Positions 24,589 to 33,364 of a stretch of DNA of 37,761 nt are shown here, piece after piece. Below the pieces are notes generated by a model, which saw only the letters and a program-made list of their open reading frames with translations, was not told the DNA's origin and did not search any database. This stretch comes from Piscirickettsiaceae bacterium. GTDB taxonomy: Bacteria; Pseudomonadota; Gammaproteobacteria; Nitrosococcales; Methylophagaceae. The stretch is taken from assembly GCA_013215775.1 (NCBI GenBank), contig JABSQO010000016.1, positions 1-37,761 on the forward strand, written 5' to 3'. The number at the start of each line of letters is the position of its first letter. Position 1 is the stretch's first letter. A program made the translations under genes and the position numbers.

Positions 24589-25653
24589 ATGCTTACTAAT
24601 ACTAGTTTCACGGAATTAGTCGGGATTCAATGGCCAATAGTCCAAGCCCCAATGGTAGGAGGCTATAGCAGTCCAGAAATGGTTGCTATAGTTTCTAATT
24701 TAGGGGGGTTAGGAACATTGGCATTAGGCAACTTAACACCAGAACAAATAAAACAACAATGTAACCAAACCTTATCACTCACTGATAAGCCTTTTGCAAT
24801 TAATTTATTTGCAAGACAAAAACAAACCATTCCAAGCCTAAATAAAAATTCGGAAGAAATTAAAGCATTAATACCATACTATCAACAGCTAGAAATTGAT
24901 GAGTCAGTACTATTCAACCAGAAAATAGCTAACTTACCCGATTTAAACTTACAGATAGACGCTATTCTTAATACGGAAGTTCCAATTGTTACTTTCACTT
25001 TTGACATTCCAAGCCCTGATATTGTCGAAAAACTTAAACAAAGTGGCAAAATTGTAATTGCAACTGCAACAAGTACTGACGAAGCAAAACTAGTTCAAAA
25101 TGAGGGTTTTGACGCTGTAATATTGCAAGGGAGCAATGCCGGCGGTCATCGTGCATCATTTCTAACAGATGGCAACGGTGGCCCAGAAACGCAGTTACTT
25201 CTCAAGCAAACAAAACAAGCTGTATCCATTCCCATTATTAGCTCAGGCGGGATAATGAACGGCCAGCAAATAGTCCAACATATTTCAAATGGAGCAGATG
25301 CCTGTCAGTTGGGTACAGCATATTTATTTACAGATGAAGCTAAAGTAGAAAGCTACTACCTTGAAGCACTGCTACAGCATCAAGTAGAAACATGTCTTAG
25401 TGATAGTTTTACAGGGAAATATGCTCGTGTACTTAATAATAGATTTGCAAAAGAGATGAAGCCGTATCGAGCAGCATCTTTTCCATATCAAGGTCAATTA
25501 ACATCAAGTATACGTTCTAAAGCAGCTGATATTGGTCGATATGAATATCTACCCTTTTGGGCTGGTGCTTCCTACTCATTAGGTCGGCGACAAACAGCAG
25601 CATCTCTAACGAAAACATTAATCGACGAGTTAAAGTTTTCAATGTCTTACTAA
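24589..25653 (+). CDS. Nitronate monooxygenase (2-nitropropane dioxygenase family)
   Basis: A 354-residue FMN TIM-barrel protein. It has the N-terminal signature PIVQAPMVGG, the GSNAGGHR motif containing His187 (the catalytic-base motif of class I nitronate monooxygenases) and GADACQLGTAYL in the FMN phosphate-binding region. The enzymes oxidise alkyl nitronates, such as propionate-3-nitronate, to aldehydes or keto acids, using O2. It follows the DUF4242 gene by 26 bases. Whether nitro compounds are its real substrate here is unknown; it could instead oxidise another product of the cluster. Confidence 0.9.
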   Translation: MLTNTSFTELVGIQWPIVQAPMVGGYSSPEMVAIVSNLGGLGTLALGNLTPEQIKQQCNQTLSLTDKPFAINLFARQKQTIPSLNKNSEEIKALIPYYQQLEIDESVLFNQKIANLPDLNLQIDAILNTEVPIVTFTFDIPSPDIVEKLKQSGKIVIATATSTDEAKLVQNEGFDAVILQGSNAGGHRASFLTDGNGGPETQLLLKQTKQAVSIPIISSGGIMNGQQIVQHISNGADACQLGTAYLFTDEAKVESYYLEALLQHQVETCLSDSFTGKYARVLNNRFAKEMKPYRAASFPYQGQLTSSIRSKAADIGRYEYLPFWAGASYSLGRRQTAASLTKTLIDELKFSMSY

Positions 25654-25776
25654 TCAGATTAGTTGATACGACAAAAATCTTTACACAGTTTAATTTATCA
25701 TAATCAGGTATGAAGAATTACATTTAATCAATTCTAAACAGACCATTTCCTTTTAATTATTTCACAAAATTCATTT

Positions 25777-26961
25777 ATGACAGATCTTATATTACATAAG
25801 CATGAAAAGTATATTACTGAAGACTTAAATTATTATTTATCTGCCAAAAGAGATGTAAACAATCAAATTCAACCGAATGAAGATATCTACAACTTAACCC
25901 TAAACTCTCAACATTTTAATATTGATTTTAATGATGGAAAGGTGGGCAGCATATTTTTCCCATTCCCTGCTTTTTCTATTGAGCGAATATATATAGGACC
26001 CAGCTTCCCATTATTTGCAAATAATTGGGGCACATCTTTTCTTCGATACTTACTGACAAGGATAAAACCAAGTGGTTGTATAATTTTACCTGTATATCCT
26101 GAAATGCAGGCTGCAGAAAAAAACCTATGGTCTAGAAGTATATTGGAGAGTTTATTTCTTAGTCGTAGCCGCTGGAAAGGGACAAGTAATATCTGGGCTG
26201 AAAATGATGGTGTTATGTCGATGAGAGTAGGCAGAAAATGGCCTGCAATGACTAGGAGTACAGCAAAGTATTTTTTTGCCCAAGGTGCAAATATTGTTAT
26301 CCGCCAAAGTATGCAAAATAGCTCAATTAGTACTTGTGAATCATTATTTAAGTTGGGGCAAATATACTGGAATAACTCAAATAATTCAGCAATTGTAGAA
26401 AAGATTATTCAAGATTGTTTTGGCAGAAAACAAGCAGTTTCACTATGCGATGTAGGTAATAGTAATGGCCTTCTTGGAATTGAATGCCTTTTGAGTAATT
26501 ATATCAAAATAAAACAGACGATATGTTTCACCATAGAAAACCAGTCTTTGCTTGATTATAAGCTGTTAGTTAATAGTTTTTATCATGAAATTCATGACCG
26601 TTATATACCTGTAAATAACGGTGAAATAGAGACGTTAAACTATTTGCCAGATTACGATATTGTCTGTCTAATCGATTGTTTATCAGACAAAACATCAAAA
26701 GAAAAAATGGCTACGCTTGTATTAAAAGCATGGGAGAGAGTAAAACCCGAAGGGATTTTAATTATTAATGATGATCAAGAGGTAATGGACAATATATCCT
26801 CATTATTAGAGTCCTTTGGCAGAATAAATTATTATTCGTCAATAGTCGCATCAAAAATAATCGAAGGTGAAGTGATTTCCCACTATAGCAATGCAATAGA
26901 GCAAGAATTAGTGATAGAGAGGCGTGATAAAAATAAAGTCTTCAGGGTTATTCAAAAATAA
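25777..26961 (+). CDS. Unknown protein, possible tandem methyltransferase-like
   Basis: A 394-residue soluble protein I do not recognise. Residues ~225-240 (CDVGNSNGLLGIE) resemble motif I of Rossmann methyltransferases, and KPEGILIINDD near 330 resembles the later strand. In the N-terminal half IKPSGCIILPVYP is a similar strand-turn, so the protein may be two half-domains. Glycine-rich motif I is degenerate, so S-adenosylmethionine binding is uncertain. It is flanked by the nitronate monooxygenase (122 bases) and the MetX-like gene, in the same direction. No signal peptide or membrane segment is seen, and it is lower in GC than its neighbours by eye. Confidence 0.6.
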   Translation: MTDLILHKHEKYITEDLNYYLSAKRDVNNQIQPNEDIYNLTLNSQHFNIDFNDGKVGSIFFPFPAFSIERIYIGPSFPLFANNWGTSFLRYLLTRIKPSGCIILPVYPEMQAAEKNLWSRSILESLFLSRSRWKGTSNIWAENDGVMSMRVGRKWPAMTRSTAKYFFAQGANIVIRQSMQNSSISTCESLFKLGQIYWNNSNNSAIVEKIIQDCFGRKQAVSLCDVGNSNGLLGIECLLSNYIKIKQTICFTIENQSLLDYKLLVNSFYHEIHDRYIPVNNGEIETLNYLPDYDIVCLIDCLSDKTSKEKMATLVLKAWERVKPEGILIINDDQEVMDNISSLLESFGRINYYSSIVASKIIEGEVISHYSNAIEQELVIERRDKNKVFRVIQK

Positions 26962-27232
26962 CATCAACAAGACTGTACCAGTTCAACTTGCTATAACGCT
27001 GCAATGAATACTAGCTTTAATAGGTTCTTTCATTCCACAATTTAACTAATAGATAAAATAGAGTCATGAAATTTTACCTTTGTACATTACTTGCTTTAAT
27101 CTAAGAAAAAGCAATAAGTAGAAATACGGGTTAGTAAATTGATGAATAGTGTCTATTGTTCATATGTTAGAACATAGTAGAAAAAATCTAAATATAGAGT
27201 TTACATTACCTAATTATAGAGGGAGAAAAAAT

Positions 27233-28282
27233 ATGTCAGACAATAACTATTACACATCGGAACAGCATGGTGATTTTGAAGTTTATGAACTTGGTGATTT
27301 TGTATTGGAAGGTGGTGAAACACTTCGAGGAGCAACGTTAGCCTATACCTGTTATGGGAAACTTAATTCCCAAGGTGATAATGCAATTCTGTTTCCAGTA
27401 ATGTTTTCTGGTACACATTCAGCCATGGCACCTTATGTTGGTGAAGGATTGGCATTAGATCCTGAAAAATATTTTATTGTGATTCCTAATCAATTAGGTG
27501 GGGGATTATCAACATCACCGCATAATACCAATGGTCCTTATCAAGCAGGATACTTTCCAAATTTATCTATTGGCGATGATGTAAGAGCACAAAATCAATT
27601 GCTCACTCATCTTGGTGTTAAACATTTACAGTTAGTCACTGGTTGGTCTATGGGCGCACAGCAAACCTATGAATGGGCTGTTCGCTACCCCAACATGGTT
27701 GAGCGCGCAGCACCTATAGCTGGAACGGCAAAAACTACACCACATTGCTCGTTATATGTAGATGTATTTTGTGAAGCATTAACATCAGATCCAGCATGGA
27801 ACAATGGTGCATACAAAGAATCATCAGACGTAGAAGTGGGTTTACGACGACTGTCCCATGTTTTTGCAATGATGGGTGTTTGTCAAAACTTTTATAATGA
27901 TGAGCTTTGGGCAGATTATGGTTTTTCTTCTAAAGAAGACCTACTTAAAGGTTTGTGGGAAAACTGGTTCTTACCAATGGATCCCAATAATTTGCTTTGT
28001 ATGGCGAAGAAATGGAATTCAGGAGATGTAAGTTTACATACAAATGGAGACTTATCCGCAGCCTTGGCGAGTATCACGGCTAACGTTTTTGTTATTTCTT
28101 TCGAGCAAGATATGTTTATATCTCCTGCGGATAGTATGAAAGAGCAACAAATGATTCCTCGGAGTGAGTTAGTTTCAATCCCATCACCGTGGGGTCATTT
28201 TACTATGCTAGGCATTTCTCCTGAAGACTTCAAAGCTATTGATAGCAGCTTGAAAAGACTGTTAGAAACAGAAAGCCTTTAG
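27233..28282 (+). CDS. MetX-like alpha/beta hydrolase (homoserine acyltransferase family)
   Basis: A 349-residue alpha/beta hydrolase-fold protein of the MetX family. The nucleophile elbow is GWSMGAQQ (Ser139), the acid Asp is in FEQDMF, and the His is in PWGHFT, which completes a Ser-Asp-His triad. MetX acylates homoserine or serine; several relatives act as other hydrolases. Start 27233 is preferred: GGGAG lies upstream, and the extension to 27149 adds an atypical N-terminus. A true methionine biosynthesis role is doubtful because the gene sits in an oxidation cluster; hydrolysis or acyl transfer of a degradation intermediate is possible. Confidence 0.82.
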   Translation: MSDNNYYTSEQHGDFEVYELGDFVLEGGETLRGATLAYTCYGKLNSQGDNAILFPVMFSGTHSAMAPYVGEGLALDPEKYFIVIPNQLGGGLSTSPHNTNGPYQAGYFPNLSIGDDVRAQNQLLTHLGVKHLQLVTGWSMGAQQTYEWAVRYPNMVERAAPIAGTAKTTPHCSLYVDVFCEALTSDPAWNNGAYKESSDVEVGLRRLSHVFAMMGVCQNFYNDELWADYGFSSKEDLLKGLWENWFLPMDPNNLLCMAKKWNSGDVSLHTNGDLSAALASITANVFVISFEQDMFISPADSMKEQQMIPRSELVSIPSPWGHFTMLGISPEDFKAIDSSLKRLLETESL

Positions 28283-28412
28283 GAAATAAGATAATTAAAT
28301 ACTTTTCCAATTTCCATTTATAGAATATAGACAACTTTATAAATTGCTAGATAGCTATCATAAGAGTGATAATGGTTGACGTTTAAACTGTATATAAAGG
28401 AGTAAATAATCT

Positions 28413-29576
28413 ATGTATTCGGAAACTTCTAAACTTTTAGAAAAAGTTGAAGAGATTAGTAGAACAGTTATTGCAAAAAATGCTGTTAAAACTGATAAAA
28501 ATGCAGAATGGCCAGAAGAAGGAATTCGTGCCTTACTGTCAGCAGGCTTCGGCGGCCTTACAGTACCACTGGAATATGGTGGTTTAGGGCATGGCACTGA
28601 AACTTTGTCCAAGGTATGTGAAATTATTGGTCAATATTGTGCCAGCACATCTATTTGTTATGGTATGCATTGTGTAGGTAGTGCGGTGATTGCTTCAAAA
28701 GTAACCCGCTATCAGCAGGAAAAATATTTAACTCCTATATGTGAAGGCAAGCATATCACCTCATTATCGCTTAGTGAAGTAGGTTCTGGCTCTCATTTTT
28801 ATCTACCACAAACAAAAATGATCAGTACTACTGATGGAAGTTATCTCATTGATGGCGCCAAGTCTTTTGTCACGAATGGTGGCTATGCAGATTCATACGT
28901 GGTGTCTGTAGTTACAGAAGAGCCAAATCAGTCATCAGGTCGATTTAATTGCATTATTATATCCGCAGATAGTCCAGGTGTTGAATGGGGGCCAGTATGG
29001 GCTGGCTTAGGTATGAGAGGTAATAGTTCACGTAATTTATCATTAAACAATGTGAAAATCTCAGATCAAGAAATCTTGGGTAATATCGGCGATCAAATTT
29101 GGTATATATTCAATATTATTACACCGTATTTTTTAACGGCGATTACAGGTGCATATCTGGGTTTAGGGCGTGCAGCAATTGAAGAAATAAGAGCTCATGT
29201 AATGCAACGGAAGTTTTCATATAATGACAAAACAATAGCATCTTCATCAGTGATACAGCACAAAATAGGGGTTTTATGGGCAAAATATGTTCGAACTAAG
29301 GCATTAATATACTATTCAACACAGCGCTATGACAAAGGCATCGAGGATAGTCAGCTAGACTTATTTTCTGCAAAGGCAGAAGTGGCTGACAGTGTAATAG
29401 ATATTGTCAATGAAGGAATGACGCTTTGTGGTGGTAGCATGTATCGTGCAGATTCTAATCTCAATAGAATGTTACGAGATGCACGTGCTGCTCACATAAT
29501 GTCACCAACAACAGATATGCTAAGGATTTGGACGGGAAGGTCAATTCTTGATCAACCGTTACTTACTGATACTTGA
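28413..29576 (+). CDS. Acyl-CoA dehydrogenase-like flavoprotein
   Basis: A 387-residue protein with the ACAD fold: the N-terminal helical domain, SLSEVGSGSHF at the FAD/acyl site, the middle beta domain (WGPVWAGLGMRGNSSRNL), and the C-terminal helices with GGSMYRADSNLNRMLRDARAAHIM. In typical ACADs a catalytic Glu follows there (as in YEGT), but here the stretch reads SPTTDML, so Glu is replaced by Ser. The superfamily also contains nitroalkane oxidase and flavin monooxygenases such as DszC, which lack that Glu. The true reaction is undecided. An AGGAG ribosome-binding site precedes the start. Confidence 0.82.
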   Translation: MYSETSKLLEKVEEISRTVIAKNAVKTDKNAEWPEEGIRALLSAGFGGLTVPLEYGGLGHGTETLSKVCEIIGQYCASTSICYGMHCVGSAVIASKVTRYQQEKYLTPICEGKHITSLSLSEVGSGSHFYLPQTKMISTTDGSYLIDGAKSFVTNGGYADSYVVSVVTEEPNQSSGRFNCIIISADSPGVEWGPVWAGLGMRGNSSRNLSLNNVKISDQEILGNIGDQIWYIFNIITPYFLTAITGAYLGLGRAAIEEIRAHVMQRKFSYNDKTIASSSVIQHKIGVLWAKYVRTKALIYYSTQRYDKGIEDSQLDLFSAKAEVADSVIDIVNEGMTLCGGSMYRADSNLNRMLRDARAAHIMSPTTDMLRIWTGRSILDQPLLTDT

Positions 29577-29577
29577 T

Positions 29578-31551
29578 ATGAGTAGCCGAATTTCATTGTT
29601 TTCTACTAATGATGAACCTCTTTTAGAATATTTAAATCTTAATCTAAGTGCCGGAGTATTTTTAGAACATATTGACACCATTGATGACTTATATAGTCGT
29701 ATGGAAAATAACTATGGTATTCCTGATATTCTTATTTTAGGATTAGCAGTTCAAGAGCCAATTAGAATTGCTGAACACACGCATCGAATTTCAAAATCCA
29801 CTAAGATAATCATCTTTTGTTTATCAAATCAGGAAGATGTATTACGAGAATCAATACGGTTTTCTCCATTTTTAAGTTCTGATGTTTCTGCTTATATTTT
29901 TAAGGAGAAAGAAGAGTTTTTAACTATTCTTCAAAATCAAGTAAATGTAATTGAAAATCAACGCAACTATCAAGCCACGATGGTAGAAGTTGAGAAAGAG
30001 CGATTGGCATCAATAACTAATCAACCGCTCGTCGCTAATTACTTAGATAAACTCTTAGATAGAATACCAATAGGGATCTTGAATATAGATTCTAAAGGTA
30101 AGATTCTAAACCTAAATCCTAGTGCTCAAAGATTACTCAACCATGATGAAAGAAGTCTTATAGGTACCTATTTATTTAATCTCTTCCCACAAAAAGAATT
30201 AATTGAAATCAAAGGGTTGATTAATGATGTAGTAAATGATGACAATAGAAATGACAATAGTAGTGAGATTTTTTGTTTCAAAGACCCGAGTGGAAACCTG
30301 TATTTTGAGATGACAATCTCAATACTATCTTATACGCCCATTGAGCCTATATTGAATGTGATTTTGCAAGAGGTCACTCTTAAAGTACAAGAAGAATCTA
30401 AGCGTCTTATAGTAGAAAAGGCACTTCACCAGAGTGAACAACAGCTAAAATTAGTTATTAATGCAATACCTGAACTTATTGCTTATGTAGATCAAGATCT
30501 GAGATTTCAATTTAATAATAAAGCATACGAAAAATGGTTTGGACGAACTCGTGAAGAAATTATTGGTAAAAAGGTTTGGGAAGTAATTGGTGAGAAATCT
30601 TATAAAATTATCGAGCATTATGTAAAACGGGTATTGTCTGGCGAAACGGTAACATTTGAAGAAAAGTTAGCATTTGAAGAAAAATTAAATTACCCACAGA
30701 AACGTGAAGTATTCATTCGTAGTACTTACATCCCCAACTTTTCTGAAACGGGTGATGTTATCGGTTATGTTCTATTAACCTCGGATATCACGCAATCAAA
30801 AAGGGATGAGGAACTCGAAAAGAAACATATGCTTGAACTAGCACACACTTCACGGATAATTACGATTGGTGAAATGAGCTCACAACTAGCCCATGAGTTA
30901 TCTCAACCACTGACATCCATAGAAGCATATAGTCGTGCATGTATTACGTTGATTCAAAAAGATCAAACAACTGAAGGTGAAATTTTAAATGCATTGGAAA
31001 ATGTATCTAGTCAGGCGATTCGTGCTCAAGAAATAATGCATGAGTTACGAAACTTTGTGAAAAAAGAGGATTCACGAAAATGTATTTGTATAAATGATCT
31101 GATTAAATCAGCCATAAAGTTATTACAACTAGAATTCCAAGAAAATGATCCAGCGATTGAATTAAATCTAAGAGGTGACTTGCCTGAGGTATTTGCAGAT
31201 CGTATTCTGATTGAACAGATATTGATCAACTTAATCAAAAATGCAATAGAGGCAATGCGAACGTTAGCTGTGTCAGAACGACGATTACTAATTGAGTCTT
31301 CGAAGAGTCAAAATGGTGAAGTTTCTGTTTCTGTGCACGATAGTGGTCCTGGATTAAGTGAATATGAAATAAATAAAATTTTCGAACCATTCTATACAAC
31401 AAAACCAGAAGGTATGGGAATGGGGCTTGCTATTACACGCTCGATTATCCACTCCCATGGTGGAGATTTAATAGTTAACCAAAATTCACACGGTGGTACA
31501 ACATTTAAATTTACATTACCTGTGGAAGATATAGAATTTTTAGGAGAGTGA
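29578..31551 (+). CDS. PAS sensor histidine kinase, FixL/TodS-like
   Basis: A 657-residue cytoplasmic kinase without membrane segments. Residues ~1-115 look like a receiver-type fold (PDILILGLA) without the phospho-Asp, then come two PAS domains (PIGILNIDSKGKILNLN at ~165 and AIPELIAYVDQDLRF at ~305). The FixL-type H box is AHELSQPLTSIEAY with His439, followed by NLIKNAIEAM, VHDSGPGL and GMGMGLAITRS. ATG 29578 directly follows the upstream stop; a TTG at 29548 with GAAGG upstream is an alternative. With the response regulator three bases downstream it forms a pair that could sense an aromatic ligand, oxygen or redox state through its PAS domains. Confidence 0.88.
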   Translation: MSSRISLFSTNDEPLLEYLNLNLSAGVFLEHIDTIDDLYSRMENNYGIPDILILGLAVQEPIRIAEHTHRISKSTKIIIFCLSNQEDVLRESIRFSPFLSSDVSAYIFKEKEEFLTILQNQVNVIENQRNYQATMVEVEKERLASITNQPLVANYLDKLLDRIPIGILNIDSKGKILNLNPSAQRLLNHDERSLIGTYLFNLFPQKELIEIKGLINDVVNDDNRNDNSSEIFCFKDPSGNLYFEMTISILSYTPIEPILNVILQEVTLKVQEESKRLIVEKALHQSEQQLKLVINAIPELIAYVDQDLRFQFNNKAYEKWFGRTREEIIGKKVWEVIGEKSYKIIEHYVKRVLSGETVTFEEKLAFEEKLNYPQKREVFIRSTYIPNFSETGDVIGYVLLTSDITQSKRDEELEKKHMLELAHTSRIITIGEMSSQLAHELSQPLTSIEAYSRACITLIQKDQTTEGEILNALENVSSQAIRAQEIMHELRNFVKKEDSRKCICINDLIKSAIKLLQLEFQENDPAIELNLRGDLPEVFADRILIEQILINLIKNAIEAMRTLAVSERRLLIESSKSQNGEVSVSVHDSGPGLSEYEINKIFEPFYTTKPEGMGMGLAITRSIIHSHGGDLIVNQNSHGGTTFKFTLPVEDIEFLGE

Positions 31552-31554
31552 AAA

Positions 31555-32193
31555 ATGAGCCATATATATATAGTTGATGATGATGATGCCGTGCGAGAAT
31601 CATTATCAATGTTGCTAAGGTCGGAAGATTTTGATGTGGTTGCGTTTGGCAATCCATTAGACTTTGTTTCAAAGGTAGACGATTTAGAGGATGGCTGTGT
31701 AATCTTGGACTTATGCATGCCAGAACTATCTGGCATGGAAGTCATGGAAGAATTAAAACGGCGAGAGTCAAAAATGTCAGTTATTTGTATTACAGGCCAT
31801 GGTGATGTACCTACAGCGGTAAAGGCACTAAAAAATGGCGCCTATGATTTCCTTGAAAAACCATTTGATTCAACAATGCTGATTGATATTGTTAAAGCAT
31901 GTGTGTTTGATCAAATGAATAATCAACACATTGAAGCCTTTAATACTAATGCGAAAGAGGTGATTGCAACCCTTACACCAAGAGAGTACGAGGTGCTGCA
32001 AGGGATGATGGACGGTTTGAGAAACAAGCAAATTGCCTACGATATGGAGATTAGTATACGTACTGTAGAACTTCATCGTGTTCATGTTATGGAAAAATTA
32101 AGTGCTAAATCACTCTCTGACGTTTTGAAAATTGCCATAGCATCTGGCTTTAGTTATGTCGATGTTCCTGCGATTACAGATACTCACCAGTAA
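31555..32193 (+). CDS. FixJ/StyR-like LuxR-family response regulator
   Basis: A 212-residue regulator: receiver with Asp52 (ILDLCMPELSG) and Lys in FLEKPF, then a LuxR-type helix-turn-helix (LTPREYEVLQGMMDG, NKQIAYDMEISIRTVELH). The pattern is that of FixJ, TodT and StyR. It is the partner of the upstream kinase. It probably activates nearby genes, and the inverted repeat at 19350 and the sequences before 32675 are candidate targets; no known StyR/TodT box (ATAAACCATNGTTTAT) is found. Confidence 0.88.
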   Translation: MSHIYIVDDDDAVRESLSMLLRSEDFDVVAFGNPLDFVSKVDDLEDGCVILDLCMPELSGMEVMEELKRRESKMSVICITGHGDVPTAVKALKNGAYDFLEKPFDSTMLIDIVKACVFDQMNNQHIEAFNTNAKEVIATLTPREYEVLQGMMDGLRNKQIAYDMEISIRTVELHRVHVMEKLSAKSLSDVLKIAIASGFSYVDVPAITDTHQ

Positions 32194-32336
32194 ATAAGAT
32201 AGAATTTTATTGAATTAACTTCTACTCAATCAAGTAATCGACAACAAGATACATCACTTAAGCAATATAACTACTGACTAAGTATTATTGGCTGTTTGTA
32301 AGCATAATGTTTAAGAATAGACCACACAAAGCTTAT

Positions 32337-32399
32337 ACAGAATGAAGAGCTTATATTAAGTTTTGGGTACAACACCCAAAGTATAGCTAGTCATTCTGT
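32337..32399. repeat. 63-base imperfect inverted repeat
   Basis: Outer arms ACAGAATGA / TCATTCTGT enclose a second inner hairpin TTTGGGT-ACAAC-ACCCAAA, with a partly paired AGCTTATA / TATAGCT section between. It can fold into one long hairpin and lies 144 bases after the regulator stop. It may terminate transcription (a T-rich stretch follows) or be a small mobile-element remnant. Confidence 0.5.
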
Positions 32400-32470
32400 G
32401 TTTAGTTTTGTTCATAAATAAGAAGAATGACCTTCTTTCTATTCATTTTCCCTAATTAAAGAAATATTTA

Positions 32471-32484
32471 TTGATCTAGATCAA
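32471..32484 (+). promoter_or_regulatory. FNR/ANR box upstream of the GST-like pair
   Basis: TTGATCTAGATCAA matches the FNR/ANR consensus TTGAT-N4-ATCAA exactly. The -10-like CAATAT at 32506-32511 has the spacing of a class II (-41.5) FNR-dependent promoter. It would link the GST-like genes to low oxygen, provided an FNR homolog is present. Confidence 0.6.
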
Positions 32485-32674
32485 GTTAATTTCATTATTT
32501 CTTAACAATATATGAAAAATTACGTAGATGAATTTTCAGGGAAAATGGTTACTATTAAATCCTCAAATAAGACGCGGGCATGTCGACAGCAATGAGTTAA
32601 TAACTTATGTGAGTACGCTGTGAAAATATTAGCCAGTTTTATTGATGTAAATAACTTATATAGAGGTGAAAATA

Positions 32675-33340
32675 ATGGGTTTTTTTAGTTTTGGTAGAAA
32701 AAAAGATATAAGCACTCAGGAGATAGAGCTTACGGGTATTAGTGGTCATGTAGCAACATTGAAATGCTTGATACTCGCTGGCATTAAAGATGTTCCATTA
32801 AGTACAACCCTTGCGTCTTATGATGTTGGTGTTGATCAGGTTAATAGTTATCAATATTTAGAGTCATCTAAGATAGCGCCGACAATAAAACAAGGTGATT
32901 TTACAGTTTCAGGAACGCGTGCAATTCTTACTTATATAGATATTCGTGGTAAGGGAGCATCTCTAACACCAAGAAAAGCGCGAGTACTAGGCCAACAAAA
33001 TTATTGGATTGATATTTGTTATGAATTATTAGGTCCAGTTACACAGGCGGTTACTACTGGAACCGCTACTGATGACGATAAAAAACTCTTAGACAAAATG
33101 TTGACTAGTTTAAATAATTTATTAAGTGAAAGTTTGTATGTCGCAGGTCCAATGACGTTTGCTGACCCACATGTTGCTGCATATATTTATGCGTTAGGCT
33201 GCAGTGGCGTGGATATGGCTTCATATCCAAAAATAGGTGAATGGATTACAAGACTAGAAACTGATATGGGTGGCCCATTAAAGATTGAATATTATCTTAT
33301 GGATCCTTCGCAACAAACTGTTACTACTCAAGTAGCATAA
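32675..33340 (+). CDS. Glutathione-S-transferase-like protein, copy 2
   Basis: A 221-residue GST-like protein. The N-terminal thioredoxin-like half has SGHVATLKC and SGTRAILTY, the helical C-terminal half has SLYVAGPMTFADPHVA. The Cys in LKC is shared with copies 1 and 3, while the usual catalytic Ser/Tyr is not evident. The N-terminal tag MGFFSFGRKK is not typical of GSTs and resembles the start of the reductase at 22083. ATG 32675 with AGAGGTG upstream is chosen over GTG 32666. Copy 3 follows 24 bases later. Confidence 0.75.
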   Translation: MGFFSFGRKKDISTQEIELTGISGHVATLKCLILAGIKDVPLSTTLASYDVGVDQVNSYQYLESSKIAPTIKQGDFTVSGTRAILTYIDIRGKGASLTPRKARVLGQQNYWIDICYELLGPVTQAVTTGTATDDDKKLLDKMLTSLNNLLSESLYVAGPMTFADPHVAAYIYALGCSGVDMASYPKIGEWITRLETDMGGPLKIEYYLMDPSQQTVTTQVA

Positions 33341-33364
33341 ATCACTAAAATTTAGAGGTAAATT

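Larger units (their letters stand above)
32194..32674. other. 481-base noncoding region with a long hairpin and an FNR-type box
   Basis: No gene is seen here. It contains the long inverted repeat at 32337-32399, the FNR-type box at 32471-32484 with a CAATAT -10-like hexamer about 22 bases downstream, and a smaller inverted repeat ATTTTC/GAAAAT near 32531-32545. The rest is AT-rich and shows no further structure. Confidence 0.6.

Noticed and set aside
27233-28282. Methionine biosynthesis gene metX
   Set aside because: The family is right, but no met genes are nearby and the context is catabolic, so I keep only the family name.
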